Below, piece after piece: positions 53,809 to 62,443 of a stretch of 63,353 nt of DNA. Source of the stretch: Actinomycetota bacterium. GTDB taxonomy: Bacteria > Actinomycetota > Geothermincolia > Geothermincolales > RBG-13-55-18. The DNA lies in NCBI GenBank assembly GCA_003598015.1, contig QZKE01000014.1, positions 1 through 63,353 on the forward strand, read 5' to 3'. Under the pieces are notes generated by a model that was not told where the DNA came from, made no database searches, and saw nothing but the letters and a program-made list of their open reading frames with translations. Position 1 is the first letter of the stretch, and each line of letters opens with the position of its first letter. The translations under genes were made by a program, and so were the position numbers.

Positions 53809-54915
53809 TCATGGGACAACGAACGCCTCCTCCGCATATGTTGGCTCCAAGACCCTGCGCAGCACTTCCTGCAGCTTTATGGCGAAGCTGTCCTCGCTGA
53901 ACGCTTCCAAGCGCTCCCACTGCGCCGCCGTTATCCTCTCCCGCAGGAATGCGTCAAGCGCCAGCCGGTCCAGGAACTCGGCCAGCAGGGCGAAGTCCTT
54001 CACGTCGAAGAGGACGCCCGCTCCCCCCATGGTCTCCGGCACCGCGCCGGCGGCATAGGCCAGCACCGGAAGGCCGAAATGAAAGGCTTCCAGCAGCGGG
54101 ACGCAGAACCCCTCGTGCTCGCTCATGGACACGTAGTAATGGGAGTAGCGGTAGCAGGCTTTGAGGCCCCCGTCGCTCACCTTGCCCAGGAAGAACACGC
54201 GATCCTCTATACCCATGCGCCTCGCCAGTGAGAGCAGTGCCGAGTAATAAGTGTTAACGGGCAGGGGGCCGGCGAAGACCAGGCGGGAGAGGGCGTTCAC
54301 CCCCCGGTGGTAGCAGTAGAAGAGCTTGATCACGTCCTCCAGTTTCTTGTTGGGCACGGCCCGGCCTACGTAGAGCAGGTTGGTCCTGCCGTCGCCCAGC
54401 CAGCGCGCGAGTCCCGTATCCTCCTCTACGCCATCCAGCTTTCCCAGGGGCGGGTTGATGGGCAGCACCCCCGTCTTCTCCGCGGGGAAACCCGCTTCCA
54501 CCAGCTCGCGGCGGTTGAAGTCGGAATCCCCCAGAGCGAGGTCACACAAGGCGAGTTGCGGCAGCAGGTCCCTTCCCAGCGTACACAGGCGCACCGCCTC
54601 GGGATAGAAATACTCGTAGAATCCCGGCGGTGTGATGTTGTGGTATATGAGCACCTTGCGATTGCGGCTTTCCAGGTAGTAACGGTAGTTGTCGCAATAG
54701 AGGGCGTAATGGAAAATGAGCAGGTCCTCCTCGTTCCCCGCGAACTCCCGGTAGGCGGTGTCGAAGGAAGCGTAACGCCTGCCGTACTCGTCCATATCGT
54801 AGGCGAAGATGCGCGATTCCAGTCCCCAACGCTCCAGCAGCGTGTGGATAGCCATGGCCTGGTTGGACACGGCGTCGCCGGCATCCAGGCGGGGCACGAT
54901 CTGGTGTACCCTCAA
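53809..54915 (-). CDS. GT4-family glycosyltransferase of the R-V-H-Q-I subfamily (copy 2)
   Basis: 368 residues from a TTG start at 54915; aligning with paralogues (M-R-V-H-Q-I-V-P-R, D-A-G-D-A-V-S-N-Q) fixes the start and excludes the longer frame to 55044. The TTG overlaps the stop of the upstream gene as TTGA, implying translational coupling. Has L-I-Y-H-N-I-T-P-P, V-G-R-A-V-P-N-K-K-L and H-E-G-F-C-V-P-L-L-E-A-F. Confidence 0.88.
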   Translation of the reverse strand: MRVHQIVPRLDAGDAVSNQAMAIHTLLERWGLESRIFAYDMDEYGRRYASFDTAYREFAGNEEDLLIFHYALYCDNYRYYLESRNRKVLIYHNITPPGFYEYFYPEAVRLCTLGRDLLPQLALCDLALGDSDFNRRELVEAGFPAEKTGVLPINPPLGKLDGVEEDTGLARWLGDGRTNLLYVGRAVPNKKLEDVIKLFYCYHRGVNALSRLVFAGPLPVNTYYSALLSLARRMGIEDRVFFLGKVSDGGLKACYRYSHYYVSMSEHEGFCVPLLEAFHFGLPVLAYAAGAVPETMGGAGVLFDVKDFALLAEFLDRLALDAFLRERITAAQWERLEAFSEDSFAIKLQEVLRRVLEPTYAEEAFVVP

Positions 54916-55862
54916 ACCCCCTTCTCCCCCTTCAGGAACGCTTGCCCTCCGGTTTGCCACCCCTCCACCTCGAACCCGTGACGGCGCATGAGGGCTTCCA
55001 GGAAACGGCGCGGCCAGAAGCGTACGAAGCCGGGGTCGCCGCACAGGACCTCCGATCGGCCCCGGTTGAGAGCGATCAGCACCACCCCTCCCTCACCCAT
55101 GTGCTCGCCCGCCCATGCCGTGACGTCCTCCATTTCGCCCCCCGTCAGGCATTCCGGAAAGGCGATGACCACCAATCCCAGGTCATCCGCCTTGACGTAA
55201 GCTAGAACCTCGGCCGGCCGCGGGTGGAACCAGGCCGGCAGGAAGCGCGCCTGTGCCTCGGCCACGGCACTGTCACAGGTGTCGGTGGCCAGGAGCAGCC
55301 GCTCCCCCTCCTGCATCGCCTCCAGGCATGCGGTGCCGGGTATCCCTACTATCACGGCGCGGTCCTTTCCCAGTCCGCATACCGCCTGTGACGTCCCGCC
55401 TTCCCACTCCGGGCGGCGCGAGGCCCAGAGGTCCCTCCTCTCCGCGGCCTCCTCCAGGTCTATACCGCCCATGGCGCCGCACAACTGCCGGTAGGAGAGG
55501 TCTATGGCCTTGGTAAAGAAGGTGTTGAACTTCTCCTGCTGCTGCACGTAACCCTCGTTCACCGCCCGTATGAACCTGGTCTTCATCCGCCTCATGAAAG
55601 GTTTCAGGCGGCCGCTGCCCGCTCCTCCTTCGCCGCTGGATAAATCCGCGGGCGGTTCCAGGCGGGCTCCCGCATCCTCCAGCGATCGTTGCAGGTCGTA
55701 GACCACCTGGATCATGGAGAAGACATGCTCCTCTATCTCGCTGGTGATATCCCGTTGCAGCAAGGCGAGCATACGCGCGTCGTAGAGACCGGCCCGCAAG
55801 CGTGCGTCGGCCTTGGCGCTCAAACCGTGTTCGTTCAGTACCTTGCCGTTCACTTCAATCAT
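54912..55862 (-). CDS. Methyltransferase-like protein with degenerate SAM site
   Basis: 316 residues. An N-terminal helical region (about 40-135) with K-P-F-M-R-R-M-K-T-R and Q-E-K-F-N-T resembles the pre-domain of methyltransferases in glycan clusters and of the neighbour at 58710-59846. The Rossmann-like half follows, but the motif I position reads V-I-V-G-I-P-G-T-A-C rather than D-x-G-x-G-x-G, so SAM binding is uncertain. The tail (R-R-H-G-F-E-V-E-G-W) is typical of class I enzymes. May be a structural or chain-termination partner. Good AAGGAGAG before the ATG. Confidence 0.6.
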   Translation of the reverse strand: MIEVNGKVLNEHGLSAKADARLRAGLYDARMLALLQRDITSEIEEHVFSMIQVVYDLQRSLEDAGARLEPPADLSSGEGGAGSGRLKPFMRRMKTRFIRAVNEGYVQQQEKFNTFFTKAIDLSYRQLCGAMGGIDLEEAAERRDLWASRRPEWEGGTSQAVCGLGKDRAVIVGIPGTACLEAMQEGERLLLATDTCDSAVAEAQARFLPAWFHPRPAEVLAYVKADDLGLVVIAFPECLTGGEMEDVTAWAGEHMGEGGVVLIALNRGRSEVLCGDPGFVRFWPRRFLEALMRRHGFEVEGWQTGGQAFLKGEKGV

Positions 55863-55873
55863 TTTCTCTCCTT

Positions 55874-55980
55874 AAGACCAAGGCTCGTTCTTTTCCCCGT
55901 AGGGTGGGGTCAGCGGGTTGCGTCTCGCGCCGCAGGCAAGAGATGCCAAGCCCTGACCCCATCTCCCATTACCTCCCACC
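55874..55980. repeat. Dispersed palindromic repeat, copy 3
   Basis: GTAGGGTGGGGTCAGCGGGT, CGCGCCGCAGGCAAGAGAT and CCTGACCCCATCTCCC. Followed by the same spacer (CATACGTCTGCCCGCCCACG) as between copies 1 and 2. Confidence 0.8.
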
Positions 55981-56009
55981 AATGCTTCAATCCATGAACC
56001 ATACGTCTG

Positions 56010-56143
56010 CCCGCCCACGTTCGTTCTATTCCCCGTTGGGTGGGGTCAGCGTCTTGCGTTTCGCCTCGCCCGCATCCCTTCCCTCCGCCAGGGTCGGCGG
56101 CGAAATGTCAAGACCTGAACCCATTCCCCATTACCTCCCACCA
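56010..56143. repeat. Dispersed palindromic repeat, copy 4
   Basis: GTTGGGTGGGGTCAGCGTCT ... GGCGGCGAAATGTCAAGACC then TGAACCCATTCCCC. Longer centre than other copies. Confidence 0.8.
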
Positions 56144-56187
56144 ACGCTTCAATCCATAAATCATATGACTGCCCACCGACGCCATAT

Positions 56188-56222
56188 ACCCCCGGGGGTA
56201 GCAAAAAACAAGACCTGACCCC
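56188..56222. repeat. Dispersed palindromic repeat, copy 5 (truncated)
   Basis: CCCCCGGGGG followed by AACAAGACCTGACCCCAA; only the right arm of the family is present, after a third copy of the spacer (about 56150-56180). Confidence 0.65.
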
Positions 56223-56285
56223 AACTATTTGTCCTCTCATTAAGACCAAGCTCGGGTGGCGTCGAGCCAGGGCGGCTAGCCCTGT

Positions 56286-56373
56286 GGGGTAAGGTGTTGC
56301 ATTTCGCGCCGCTGGCGCGAAATGTCAAGACCTGACCCCAACTCCCATTACCTAAGACCAACGTCATGGGACA
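56286..56373. repeat. Dispersed palindromic repeat, copy 6, with a perfect 11-bp stem
   Basis: CATTTCGCGCC (56300-56310) pairs perfectly with GGCGCGAAATG (56314-56324) around a 3-nt loop, then TCAAGACCTGACCCC. This is the clearest hairpin in the family. Confidence 0.85.
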
Positions 56374-56417
56374 AATCTCCCATTACCTCCCACCCACGCC
56401 ACGTTGAACATTCCCCA

Positions 56418-57518
56418 TTACCTCACACCCACGCCTGATTGAACCTCCAACCCCAACATCTCCCCCAGGGCACCGCGCAGAGCCCGTTCGAAAGTGAGAT
56501 TATCAAAAAATGCCAGGCGTTCCCGTTGTCCCGCCTTTATCCTCTCACCCAGGAAAGCGTCCCTCTCCAGCCTCTCCAGCAGCTCCGCCAGGAGCGGGAA
56601 ATCCTTCTCGGTGAAGAGCACTCCCGCTCCCCCCATGGTCTCCGGCACTGCTCCCGCCGCATAGGCCAGCACCGGCAGGTCGAAATGGAAGGCCTCCAGT
56701 AGCGGGACGCAGAATCCCTCGTGCTCGCTCATGGATACGTAGTAGTGCGAGTGGAGGTAGCAGGACTTCAGGCGGGAGTCGCTCACTTTGCCCAGGAAAT
56801 GCACACGGTCCCCGATGCCCATGCGGCGCGCCAGAGAGAGCAGCGCGGAGTAGTAGGTGTTGAGGAGCGAACCCGCCACCACCAGGCGGGATGCGGCGTT
56901 GATGCCGCGATGGTAGCAGTAGAAGAGCTTGACGATGTCCTCGACCTTCTTGTTGGGCACCACCCTCCCTACGAAGAGCAGGTTGGTCTTGCCGTCCAGC
57001 AGCCGGCGCGAGAATCCCTCGTCCTCCTCGACACCGTCCAGCTTGTCCAGGGGCGGGTTGATGGGCAGCACTCCCGTCTTTTCCGCGGGGAAGCCCGCCT
57101 CCACCAGCTCGCGGCGGTTGAAGTCGGAATCCCCCAGGGCCAGGTCACACACGGCGAGCTCAGGGATGAGGTCCCTGCCCATGCGGCAGAGGTCGGCGGC
57201 GGCGGGATAAAAACGTTCGTAGAACCCGGCCGGCGTGATGTTGTGGTAGATGAGCACCTTGCGGCCGCGGCTCTCCAGGTAGTAACGGTAGTTGCCGCAG
57301 TAGATGGAGTAATGGTAGATGAGCAGATCGCCGGTCTCTCCCATGTATTCGTGGTAGGCGTGGTCGTATGAGGCGATACGCTTGCCGAACTCATCCATGC
57401 CGTTGGCGAAGATGCGCGACTCGAACCCCCACGTACTCACCAGGCTGTGGATGGCCAGGGCCTGGTTGGACACCGCATCGCCCGCGTCCATACGGGGCAC
57501 GATCTGGTGCACCCTCAC
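56418..57518 (-). CDS. GT4-family glycosyltransferase of the R-V-H-Q-I subfamily (copy 3)
   Basis: 366 residues. GTG start overlapping the previous stop by 4 nt (GTGA). M-R-V-H-Q-I-V-P-R-M-D-A-G-D-A, L-I-Y-H-N-I-T-P-A, V-G-R-V-V-P-N-K-K-V and H-E-G-F-C-V-P-L-L-E-A-F. Nearer to copy 2 (53809-54915) than to copy 1, suggesting a fairly recent duplication within the cluster. Confidence 0.9.
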   Translation of the reverse strand: MRVHQIVPRMDAGDAVSNQALAIHSLVSTWGFESRIFANGMDEFGKRIASYDHAYHEYMGETGDLLIYHYSIYCGNYRYYLESRGRKVLIYHNITPAGFYERFYPAAADLCRMGRDLIPELAVCDLALGDSDFNRRELVEAGFPAEKTGVLPINPPLDKLDGVEEDEGFSRRLLDGKTNLLFVGRVVPNKKVEDIVKLFYCYHRGINAASRLVVAGSLLNTYYSALLSLARRMGIGDRVHFLGKVSDSRLKSCYLHSHYYVSMSEHEGFCVPLLEAFHFDLPVLAYAAGAVPETMGGAGVLFTEKDFPLLAELLERLERDAFLGERIKAGQRERLAFFDNLTFERALRGALGEMLGLEVQSGVGVR

Positions 57519-58705
57519 CTCGCGCTCCTTTCACCCTCCTCCAGCACGGCCGTGAAGTTGCGCACCACCTCGTCCCAGGAGTACGCGGAGAGCACGTATT
57601 CCCGGCCTTTCTCCCCCATCCTCTCCCGTATCTCCACGTTATCCAGCAACAGCGATAGCGCCTCGTGGAAGGTGGCATAGTCAGCGAACCACAAGCCCCC
57701 GCCGCTCTTCTCCACGTGATAGCGGGTGACGGCGCAATCGGCGTGCACCAGGCAGGGCAGTCCCGCCAGCCAGGCCTCCAGGATCATGATGGAGAAGCTC
57801 TCCTTGGTGGAGGGATGGCAGATAAGGGTGGCCGCATCGTATGCGTCGCGCAGGTCCCGCTCGTCCACGTAGCCAACGTCGATGACGCGGTTGCGAAAGG
57901 AGAAGGGTATCTCTATCTGGCCCGCGCCGGTGAGCACCAGGCTGACCTCGCGGCCGGTGTTTTCGAGATAGTTGCAGAAGAAGCGCAGCAGCAGCGGGGT
58001 GTTCTTGGCTATCTCCCGCCGCCCGGTATAGAGGACGAAGTCACCATCCACGGCGTACTTGTAGCGGAAGCGCTCGCCGTTGGCGGTGTAAGGGGAGAAT
58101 CCCATGCCCACCACGCGGCCCGGCAGGTCATCGCCGTAGATGCGCCGCGCCAGTTCCATCTCGGGCACGCTGTTGAACATGAGGGCGCGAGCGGAGTGCA
58201 TGAGCTTCTTATAGATGGCGTAGTAGGCGTAGGGCTCGTCGTGCAGGCAGGGGATGATGTAGGATTTCTCCGGCACCTCCAGGACTCCCTGGTAGGTGGT
58301 GCCGAAGAGGTAGGGGGCGAAGACGAAGGCGCGGTAGTCGCCGCGCTTCTCCCCCAGGTAGCGGCGGAGGGCGTCGCTGGTGACCACGGAACGGATCCAG
58401 AATTCCTGGCGGCGCCGGCTAACCCGCTTGCCGGCTAGGATCTCCGTCTCGGTCTTGAACACCTTGCGCGTGTATTTGCGGCTCTCGGTGGGGAAGCGGC
58501 GCACGGTGATGCCGTGAACAGTCTCGACACCCGCCGGGAAGTAGCTGGTCCAGCTGTAGGGATCCAGGGCGCATGTGGTGAGCACCTCAACCGGCCAGCC
58601 GCGTGCGTCCAGCTCCTCCACCAGCAGGCGGGTGAGGGTCTCGGCCCCTCCCACCACCTGGGTGCCGTAACGCACGGGGACGAAGGCGATGGTCTCCGCG
58701 CTCAA
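57515..58705 (-). CDS. GT4-family glycosyltransferase
   Basis: 396 residues. TTG start at 58705 after GAGGAGG; no better ATG in frame. P-V-R-Y-G-T-Q-V-V-G-G-A-E-T in the N-half and K-E-S-F-S-I-M-I-L-E-A-W in the C-half (EX7E) are visible. It resembles the GT4 at 32702-34417 but has no inserted domain. Four nt downstream of the methyltransferase-like gene and coupled to the next GT4. Confidence 0.88.
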   Translation of the reverse strand: MSAETIAFVPVRYGTQVVGGAETLTRLLVEELDARGWPVEVLTTCALDPYSWTSYFPAGVETVHGITVRRFPTESRKYTRKVFKTETEILAGKRVSRRRQEFWIRSVVTSDALRRYLGEKRGDYRAFVFAPYLFGTTYQGVLEVPEKSYIIPCLHDEPYAYYAIYKKLMHSARALMFNSVPEMELARRIYGDDLPGRVVGMGFSPYTANGERFRYKYAVDGDFVLYTGRREIAKNTPLLLRFFCNYLENTGREVSLVLTGAGQIEIPFSFRNRVIDVGYVDERDLRDAYDAATLICHPSTKESFSIMILEAWLAGLPCLVHADCAVTRYHVEKSGGGLWFADYATFHEALSLLLDNVEIRERMGEKGREYVLSAYSWDEVVRNFTAVLEEGERSAR

Positions 58706-58709
58706 ATCA

Positions 58710-59846
58710 TTACCTCCTCGCCTCCAGGAGGTAGCGCCGCGGGGAGAAGAGCAGCTCCGCGAGGTCGCCGCTCTCCAGGGCGGCCCCCCCCAGCTTCTCT
58801 TTCCATTCCTCCTTCTCCGCGGGGGAGAAATCCGCGCTGGGGATCGCCTCCACCTCCCGGAAACCGGCGCGCTCGAAGAGTCCCTGCATGGTCCCGGGAT
58901 GCACCAGCCGCAGCAGGGTGGGATCGGCGAAGGCCTCCTCCACCCCCAGCACGGAGTGGGGGTGGTGGTTCAGCGCCACCACGATTCCGCCCTTCTCGAG
59001 GCGGTCCGCAAGGGCCGTGACCAACCACAGCAGCTCGCGGGAGTCGCCCCGCTCGCCCAACTCCTGCACGAAGACCGCCTGCAGCGACTCCAGGGGCTGG
59101 GATTCCAGGAAGTCCAGGGGTCGGGCCGAGAGGACTTTGAGGTCGCGGTCCTGAGCTATCTTCACCAGGCGCGGGTCCTCCTCCACGCCGAAGGCGGCGC
59201 GATCCTCCCCGGCGGCGGCCGCCAGGAAATCCCCTTTCCCGCTGTAGAGATGGATTATGGGCTTGCCCTCCGGAAAGCGGCGCGCCGCCTCGCGCAGTAG
59301 TTCCGCCTCGTCTTCGGCCGCGAATCCCAGTTCCACCCAGGCCGTGTAGCGGTCGAGGCCCCCGTGATACGAGCGCTCCCGCTCCCGCTTGATCATCTCC
59401 AGGAAGGTCTCCATGGAGCGCAGGCACTGCGCGTTGAACTCCCGCTGCTTGGCGAAGAGGGCATCCATGTAGGGGGTCATGAAGCGGCGCATGGCCTTTT
59501 TGGACACCTTGATGAAGGGTCCCAGGAGCGAGCGGCGTGACCCGATGGGATAATGGCTGGTCACCTCGGCATACTGCCGGGCCAGCTGGTTGAGGAAGAT
59601 GAGCTCGTGCAGGGGATCGAAGCTCACCTCGGCCTCGCCTCCTCCCGTGCGCTCCTCCTCCAGCTCCAGCAGGGGGAGATCGCGATATACGCCATCGGCG
59701 CGGCGCTCCTCGACCCTTTCCTCGATGCGCCTCACGATGGCGTCAGCATCGATTCCCTCGACCTCCAGCGCCAGGTTGGCGGACGCCCCTCCAGGCGGGG
59801 CCTTACCCGCAGTCCCTTCCGTGGCTGGTTTCTCTGTTTCACCCAT
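58710..59846 (-). CDS. Methyltransferase-like protein, SAM motif intact
   Basis: 378 residues. N-terminal helical region (about 80-170) with F-I-K-V-S-K-K-A-M-R-R and Q-R-E-F-N-A, then a class I core: I-I-H-L-Y-S-G-K-G-D-F-L (motif I), G-V-E-E-D (strand two), and G-G-I-V-V-A-L-N-H. Paralogue of the protein at 54912-55862 but with a plausible cofactor site. In ABC-exported polymers, methylation of the non-reducing end often serves as the export signal read by the Wzt C-terminal domain, which would fit its place next to wzt; this is inference. Confidence 0.7.
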   Translation of the reverse strand: MGETEKPATEGTAGKAPPGGASANLALEVEGIDADAIVRRIEERVEERRADGVYRDLPLLELEEERTGGGEAEVSFDPLHELIFLNQLARQYAEVTSHYPIGSRRSLLGPFIKVSKKAMRRFMTPYMDALFAKQREFNAQCLRSMETFLEMIKRERERSYHGGLDRYTAWVELGFAAEDEAELLREAARRFPEGKPIIHLYSGKGDFLAAAAGEDRAAFGVEEDPRLVKIAQDRDLKVLSARPLDFLESQPLESLQAVFVQELGERGDSRELLWLVTALADRLEKGGIVVALNHHPHSVLGVEEAFADPTLLRLVHPGTMQGLFERAGFREVEAIPSADFSPAEKEEWKEKLGGAALESGDLAELLFSPRRYLLEARR

Positions 59847-60153
59847 CTGCCCTCTTCACCTCTTCCTCCTACAAGATCCTTCGCGCGGACGATTTCAACA
59901 GGCTGCCGCATGCCTCGCCTGTACGGGCAGCCGCCCGGTCTCGCCGTGGATCGCTTCCTGCCTAGATTTCTTCGCTCGCAGCATCCCTTATCCCTGCCGG
60001 CGTGCCGGCCATTACCCCCCGTCCCAGCCCGTTCTATTCCCCGTAGGGTGTGGGTCAGGTGTTGCGTTTTGCCCCCGCAGGGGGCGTTTCGAGCCGCAGG
60101 CGAGAAAGGTCAAGGCCTGACCCCATTTCCCATTACCTACCACCCCCGCCCCA
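59847..60153. other. 307-bp gap between wzt and the methyltransferase-like gene
   Basis: Contains dispersed palindromic repeat copy 7 (60029-60142) and otherwise nothing recognisable. No gene seen. Confidence 0.6.
60029..60142. repeat. Dispersed palindromic repeat, copy 7
   Basis: GTAGGGTGTGGGTCAGGTGT, GCCCCCGCAGGGGGC hairpin, CGAGCCGCAGGCGAGAAAGG and AAGGCCTGACCCCATTTCCC. Ends 12 nt before the wzt stop codon. Confidence 0.85.
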
Positions 60154-61362
60154 TCACTCCGGAACGATGGTGATATCGCATTCCATGGCGAGGTATCCCT
60201 CTTCCTTGCCCGGGGAATGCATATCGAAATAGGAGAGCTTGTCCAGCCAGTGATAGTTGATCATTCCGTCCCGGGTATGGGCGGCCACGGAGACATAGTA
60301 CCTCCCGTCGAGGATGGGCATGGACGAGATGCGGAAGTCTATCATCCCCCTTCCCTCCACGCGCTCGATGTCTATGCCGCGCAGGCGGGTGTTGGTGCCG
60401 TAGACCATGAATCCCATCTGGTTATAGAAACCGAACCCGAAGACGGGGTCGTCGATGGGCTTGTGCGCATCGTAGTGCAGGCGTACCAGGATCGATTCAC
60501 CGGTCTCGAACTCCGTCGTCTTCTTCCCGGATCCGTCGAGTATCTCCACCTTTTCGATGACGATCTCACGCGTGCCGAACTCGCTCCCCTCCGGCCGCAT
60601 GCGCATGGCCTCGTGGTAACCCTCGGTGACTTCGTAGGATCCGCCCAGCATCTTCTCCACGCCTTTCTCCAGCCACAATACGCGGTCGCAGATGGACGCG
60701 GCGATGTTCGCCTCATGGGTTACGAGTACGATGGTCTTCCCCTCCTGCTGCATGCGGGCGATGCGATTCAGGCACTTGGTCTGGAATGACTCGTCTCCCA
60801 CCGCCAGCACCTCGTCTATGAGCAGGATGTCCGGGTTGAGGTTGATGGCGATGGAGAAGCCCAGGCGCACGTACATACCCGAGGAGTAGTTCTTGACCTG
60901 GTTGTCAATGAAGGGGCCCAACTCGGAGAAGGAGATGATATCGTCCATGATGCCCTCCAGCTCCTGCCGCTTGAAGCCGAGGATGGAGGCGTTGAGGTAG
61001 ATGTTCTCGCGACCGGTGAGGTCGGGGTGGAAGCCCGCGCCCAGCTCGAGCAGGGCGGCGATGGTACCGTGGGTTTGTATCCTCCCCTCGTTCGGCTTCA
61101 TGATGCGGGTCATCATGCGCAGGAGCGTGGACTTGCCGGATCCGTTGGGCCCGATGATGCCCAGGGTCTCCCCTTTGTAAACGATCAGGTCGATGCCCTT
61201 GAGGGCCCAGAAGAGGTCGTAGCCGCGCTTGCGGAAGTTGATGATCCTCTCCTTGAGGGTGTAGTTTACATCCCTGTACAGGCGGAAGCTCTTGCTTACC
61301 CCCTCCACCTCTATGGCGGGGATCTGCGATACCTGCCTCGTGCCTATCTCTCTGACTGTCAT
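60154..61362 (-). CDS. wzt: Polysaccharide ABC exporter, ATP-binding subunit with C-terminal cargo-binding domain
   Basis: 402 residues. Walker A G-P-N-G-S-G-K-S-T (71-79), ABC signature Y-S-S-G-M (159-163), Walker B I-L-L-I-D-E-V-L-A-V-G-D (179-190). From about residue 255 a beta-sandwich C-terminal domain follows, as in E. coli O8/O9a Wzt, where it recognises the capped end of the chain. The ATG overlaps the permease stop by one nt (TGATG), so the two are co-translated. It would power export of the polymer made by the linked glycosyltransferases. Confidence 0.93.
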   Translation of the reverse strand: MTVREIGTRQVSQIPAIEVEGVSKSFRLYRDVNYTLKERIINFRKRGYDLFWALKGIDLIVYKGETLGIIGPNGSGKSTLLRMMTRIMKPNEGRIQTHGTIAALLELGAGFHPDLTGRENIYLNASILGFKRQELEGIMDDIISFSELGPFIDNQVKNYSSGMYVRLGFSIAINLNPDILLIDEVLAVGDESFQTKCLNRIARMQQEGKTIVLVTHEANIAASICDRVLWLEKGVEKMLGGSYEVTEGYHEAMRMRPEGSEFGTREIVIEKVEILDGSGKKTTEFETGESILVRLHYDAHKPIDDPVFGFGFYNQMGFMVYGTNTRLRGIDIERVEGRGMIDFRISSMPILDGRYYVSVAAHTRDGMINYHWLDKLSYFDMHSPGKEEGYLAMECDITIVPE

Positions 61363-62180
61363 CAGATGAACTCCGCGAATCTTCCTTCCAACCGGGTGAA
61401 AGTGACGTAACCGACTATCAGCAGGCCCAGGGAGCAGGCTACCGTCCCTATCACGCCCGCGGGAGACATGGAATATGACGCCGGTCCGTTCACCGGCGAG
61501 TTATAGGTTATACGCTGCCACATGAGGACGATGTGGGTCATGGGGTTGAGCATGTACAGCTTGGCGGCCCAGGCGGGCAGGTTGTCCCGGATCTGGGATA
61601 TGGGATACACGATGGGGGTCATCCAGAACCAGGCCATGAGGAGTATCTCTGTGAAGTGCTGCACGTCGCGGAAGAAGACGTTCAAGGTCGAGAGCAGCAG
61701 CGTCAGCCCTGCGATGAAAACCGCCTCCAGGAGCATGAGCACGGGAAGCATGAATATCCACGGCGTCAGGGGCACCCTGAAAGCGAGGAGGAAGACGATG
61801 AGCATCGCCTCCTGCAGCAGGAAGTGGAAGGATGCCGAGCCCAGGTAGGACAGGGGAAGCACTTCGCGCGGGAAATACACCTTCTTCACCAGGTCGCTGT
61901 TCATGACCACGGACGCCACACCCTGGGTGAGGGTCTGAGACAGGAAGTTCCAGGGCAGGATGCCGGCCATGAGGTAGAAGGCATAGTACTTCATGTCCAT
62001 GGCGCGCAACTTGAAGATAACGCCGAAGGCCACGTAGAAGACCACCAGCATCATCAGCGGCGTGACCAGCGACCATATGAACCCGAGGAAGGAGTTCTTG
62101 TACTTCACCTTCACCTCTTTGCGGGTGAGGTTGAACAAGAGCTCGCGGTATTCGAAGAGGCGCTTAAGGTTCTCCTTCAT
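61362..62180 (-). CDS. wzm: Polysaccharide ABC exporter, permease subunit
   Basis: 272 residues, ABC-2 type. F-N-L-T-R-K-E-V-K-V-K-Y-K-N-S-F-L-G near the N-terminus is the family signature, followed by six membrane helices. First gene of the cluster; a promoter should lie in 62181-62443, but only a weak TTGCTT/TAACTT pair 17 nt apart was found, very close to the ATG. Homologous to Wzm/TagG. Confidence 0.93.
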   Translation of the reverse strand: MKENLKRLFEYRELLFNLTRKEVKVKYKNSFLGFIWSLVTPLMMLVVFYVAFGVIFKLRAMDMKYYAFYLMAGILPWNFLSQTLTQGVASVVMNSDLVKKVYFPREVLPLSYLGSASFHFLLQEAMLIVFLLAFRVPLTPWIFMLPVLMLLEAVFIAGLTLLLSTLNVFFRDVQHFTEILLMAWFWMTPIVYPISQIRDNLPAWAAKLYMLNPMTHIVLMWQRITYNSPVNGPASYSMSPAGVIGTVACSLGLLIVGYVTFTRLEGRFAEFI

Positions 62181-62443
62181 ACCTACAGAAGTTAATGGAC
62201 GAACGCTTTAAAAGCAAATGGTACAGCCAGGTAGATAGCGGAGAACAACAAGGCGACCAACAGGCTCAGCATAATCGGAACCAAGCATCGGGTGATCCGC
62301 CATCGTCAAAGTCGCCTGATGTCTGGAGCGGTGAGGGCAATGAAAGAGAGCGGGCAGAGAGTGGGGTGCCCCTCTCGAGGCTGATATCGTCACCGGACAT
62401 GTATCGCTTTGGCTTCCTCGCATCTATACAGAGACCCGTATGT

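Larger units (their letters stand above)
55863..56417. other. 555-bp intergenic stretch made of palindromic repeats
   Basis: This gap between two cistrons of one cluster consists of at least four repeat units (listed separately) plus repeated tails of the form CCCATTACCT(C)CCACC. No gene seen. Confidence 0.7.

Noticed and set aside
53552..56373. Possible CRISPR array
   Set aside because: Repeats are too long and variable, spacing is irregular (two composites of about 250-270 bp), there are no spacers of constant length and no cas genes.
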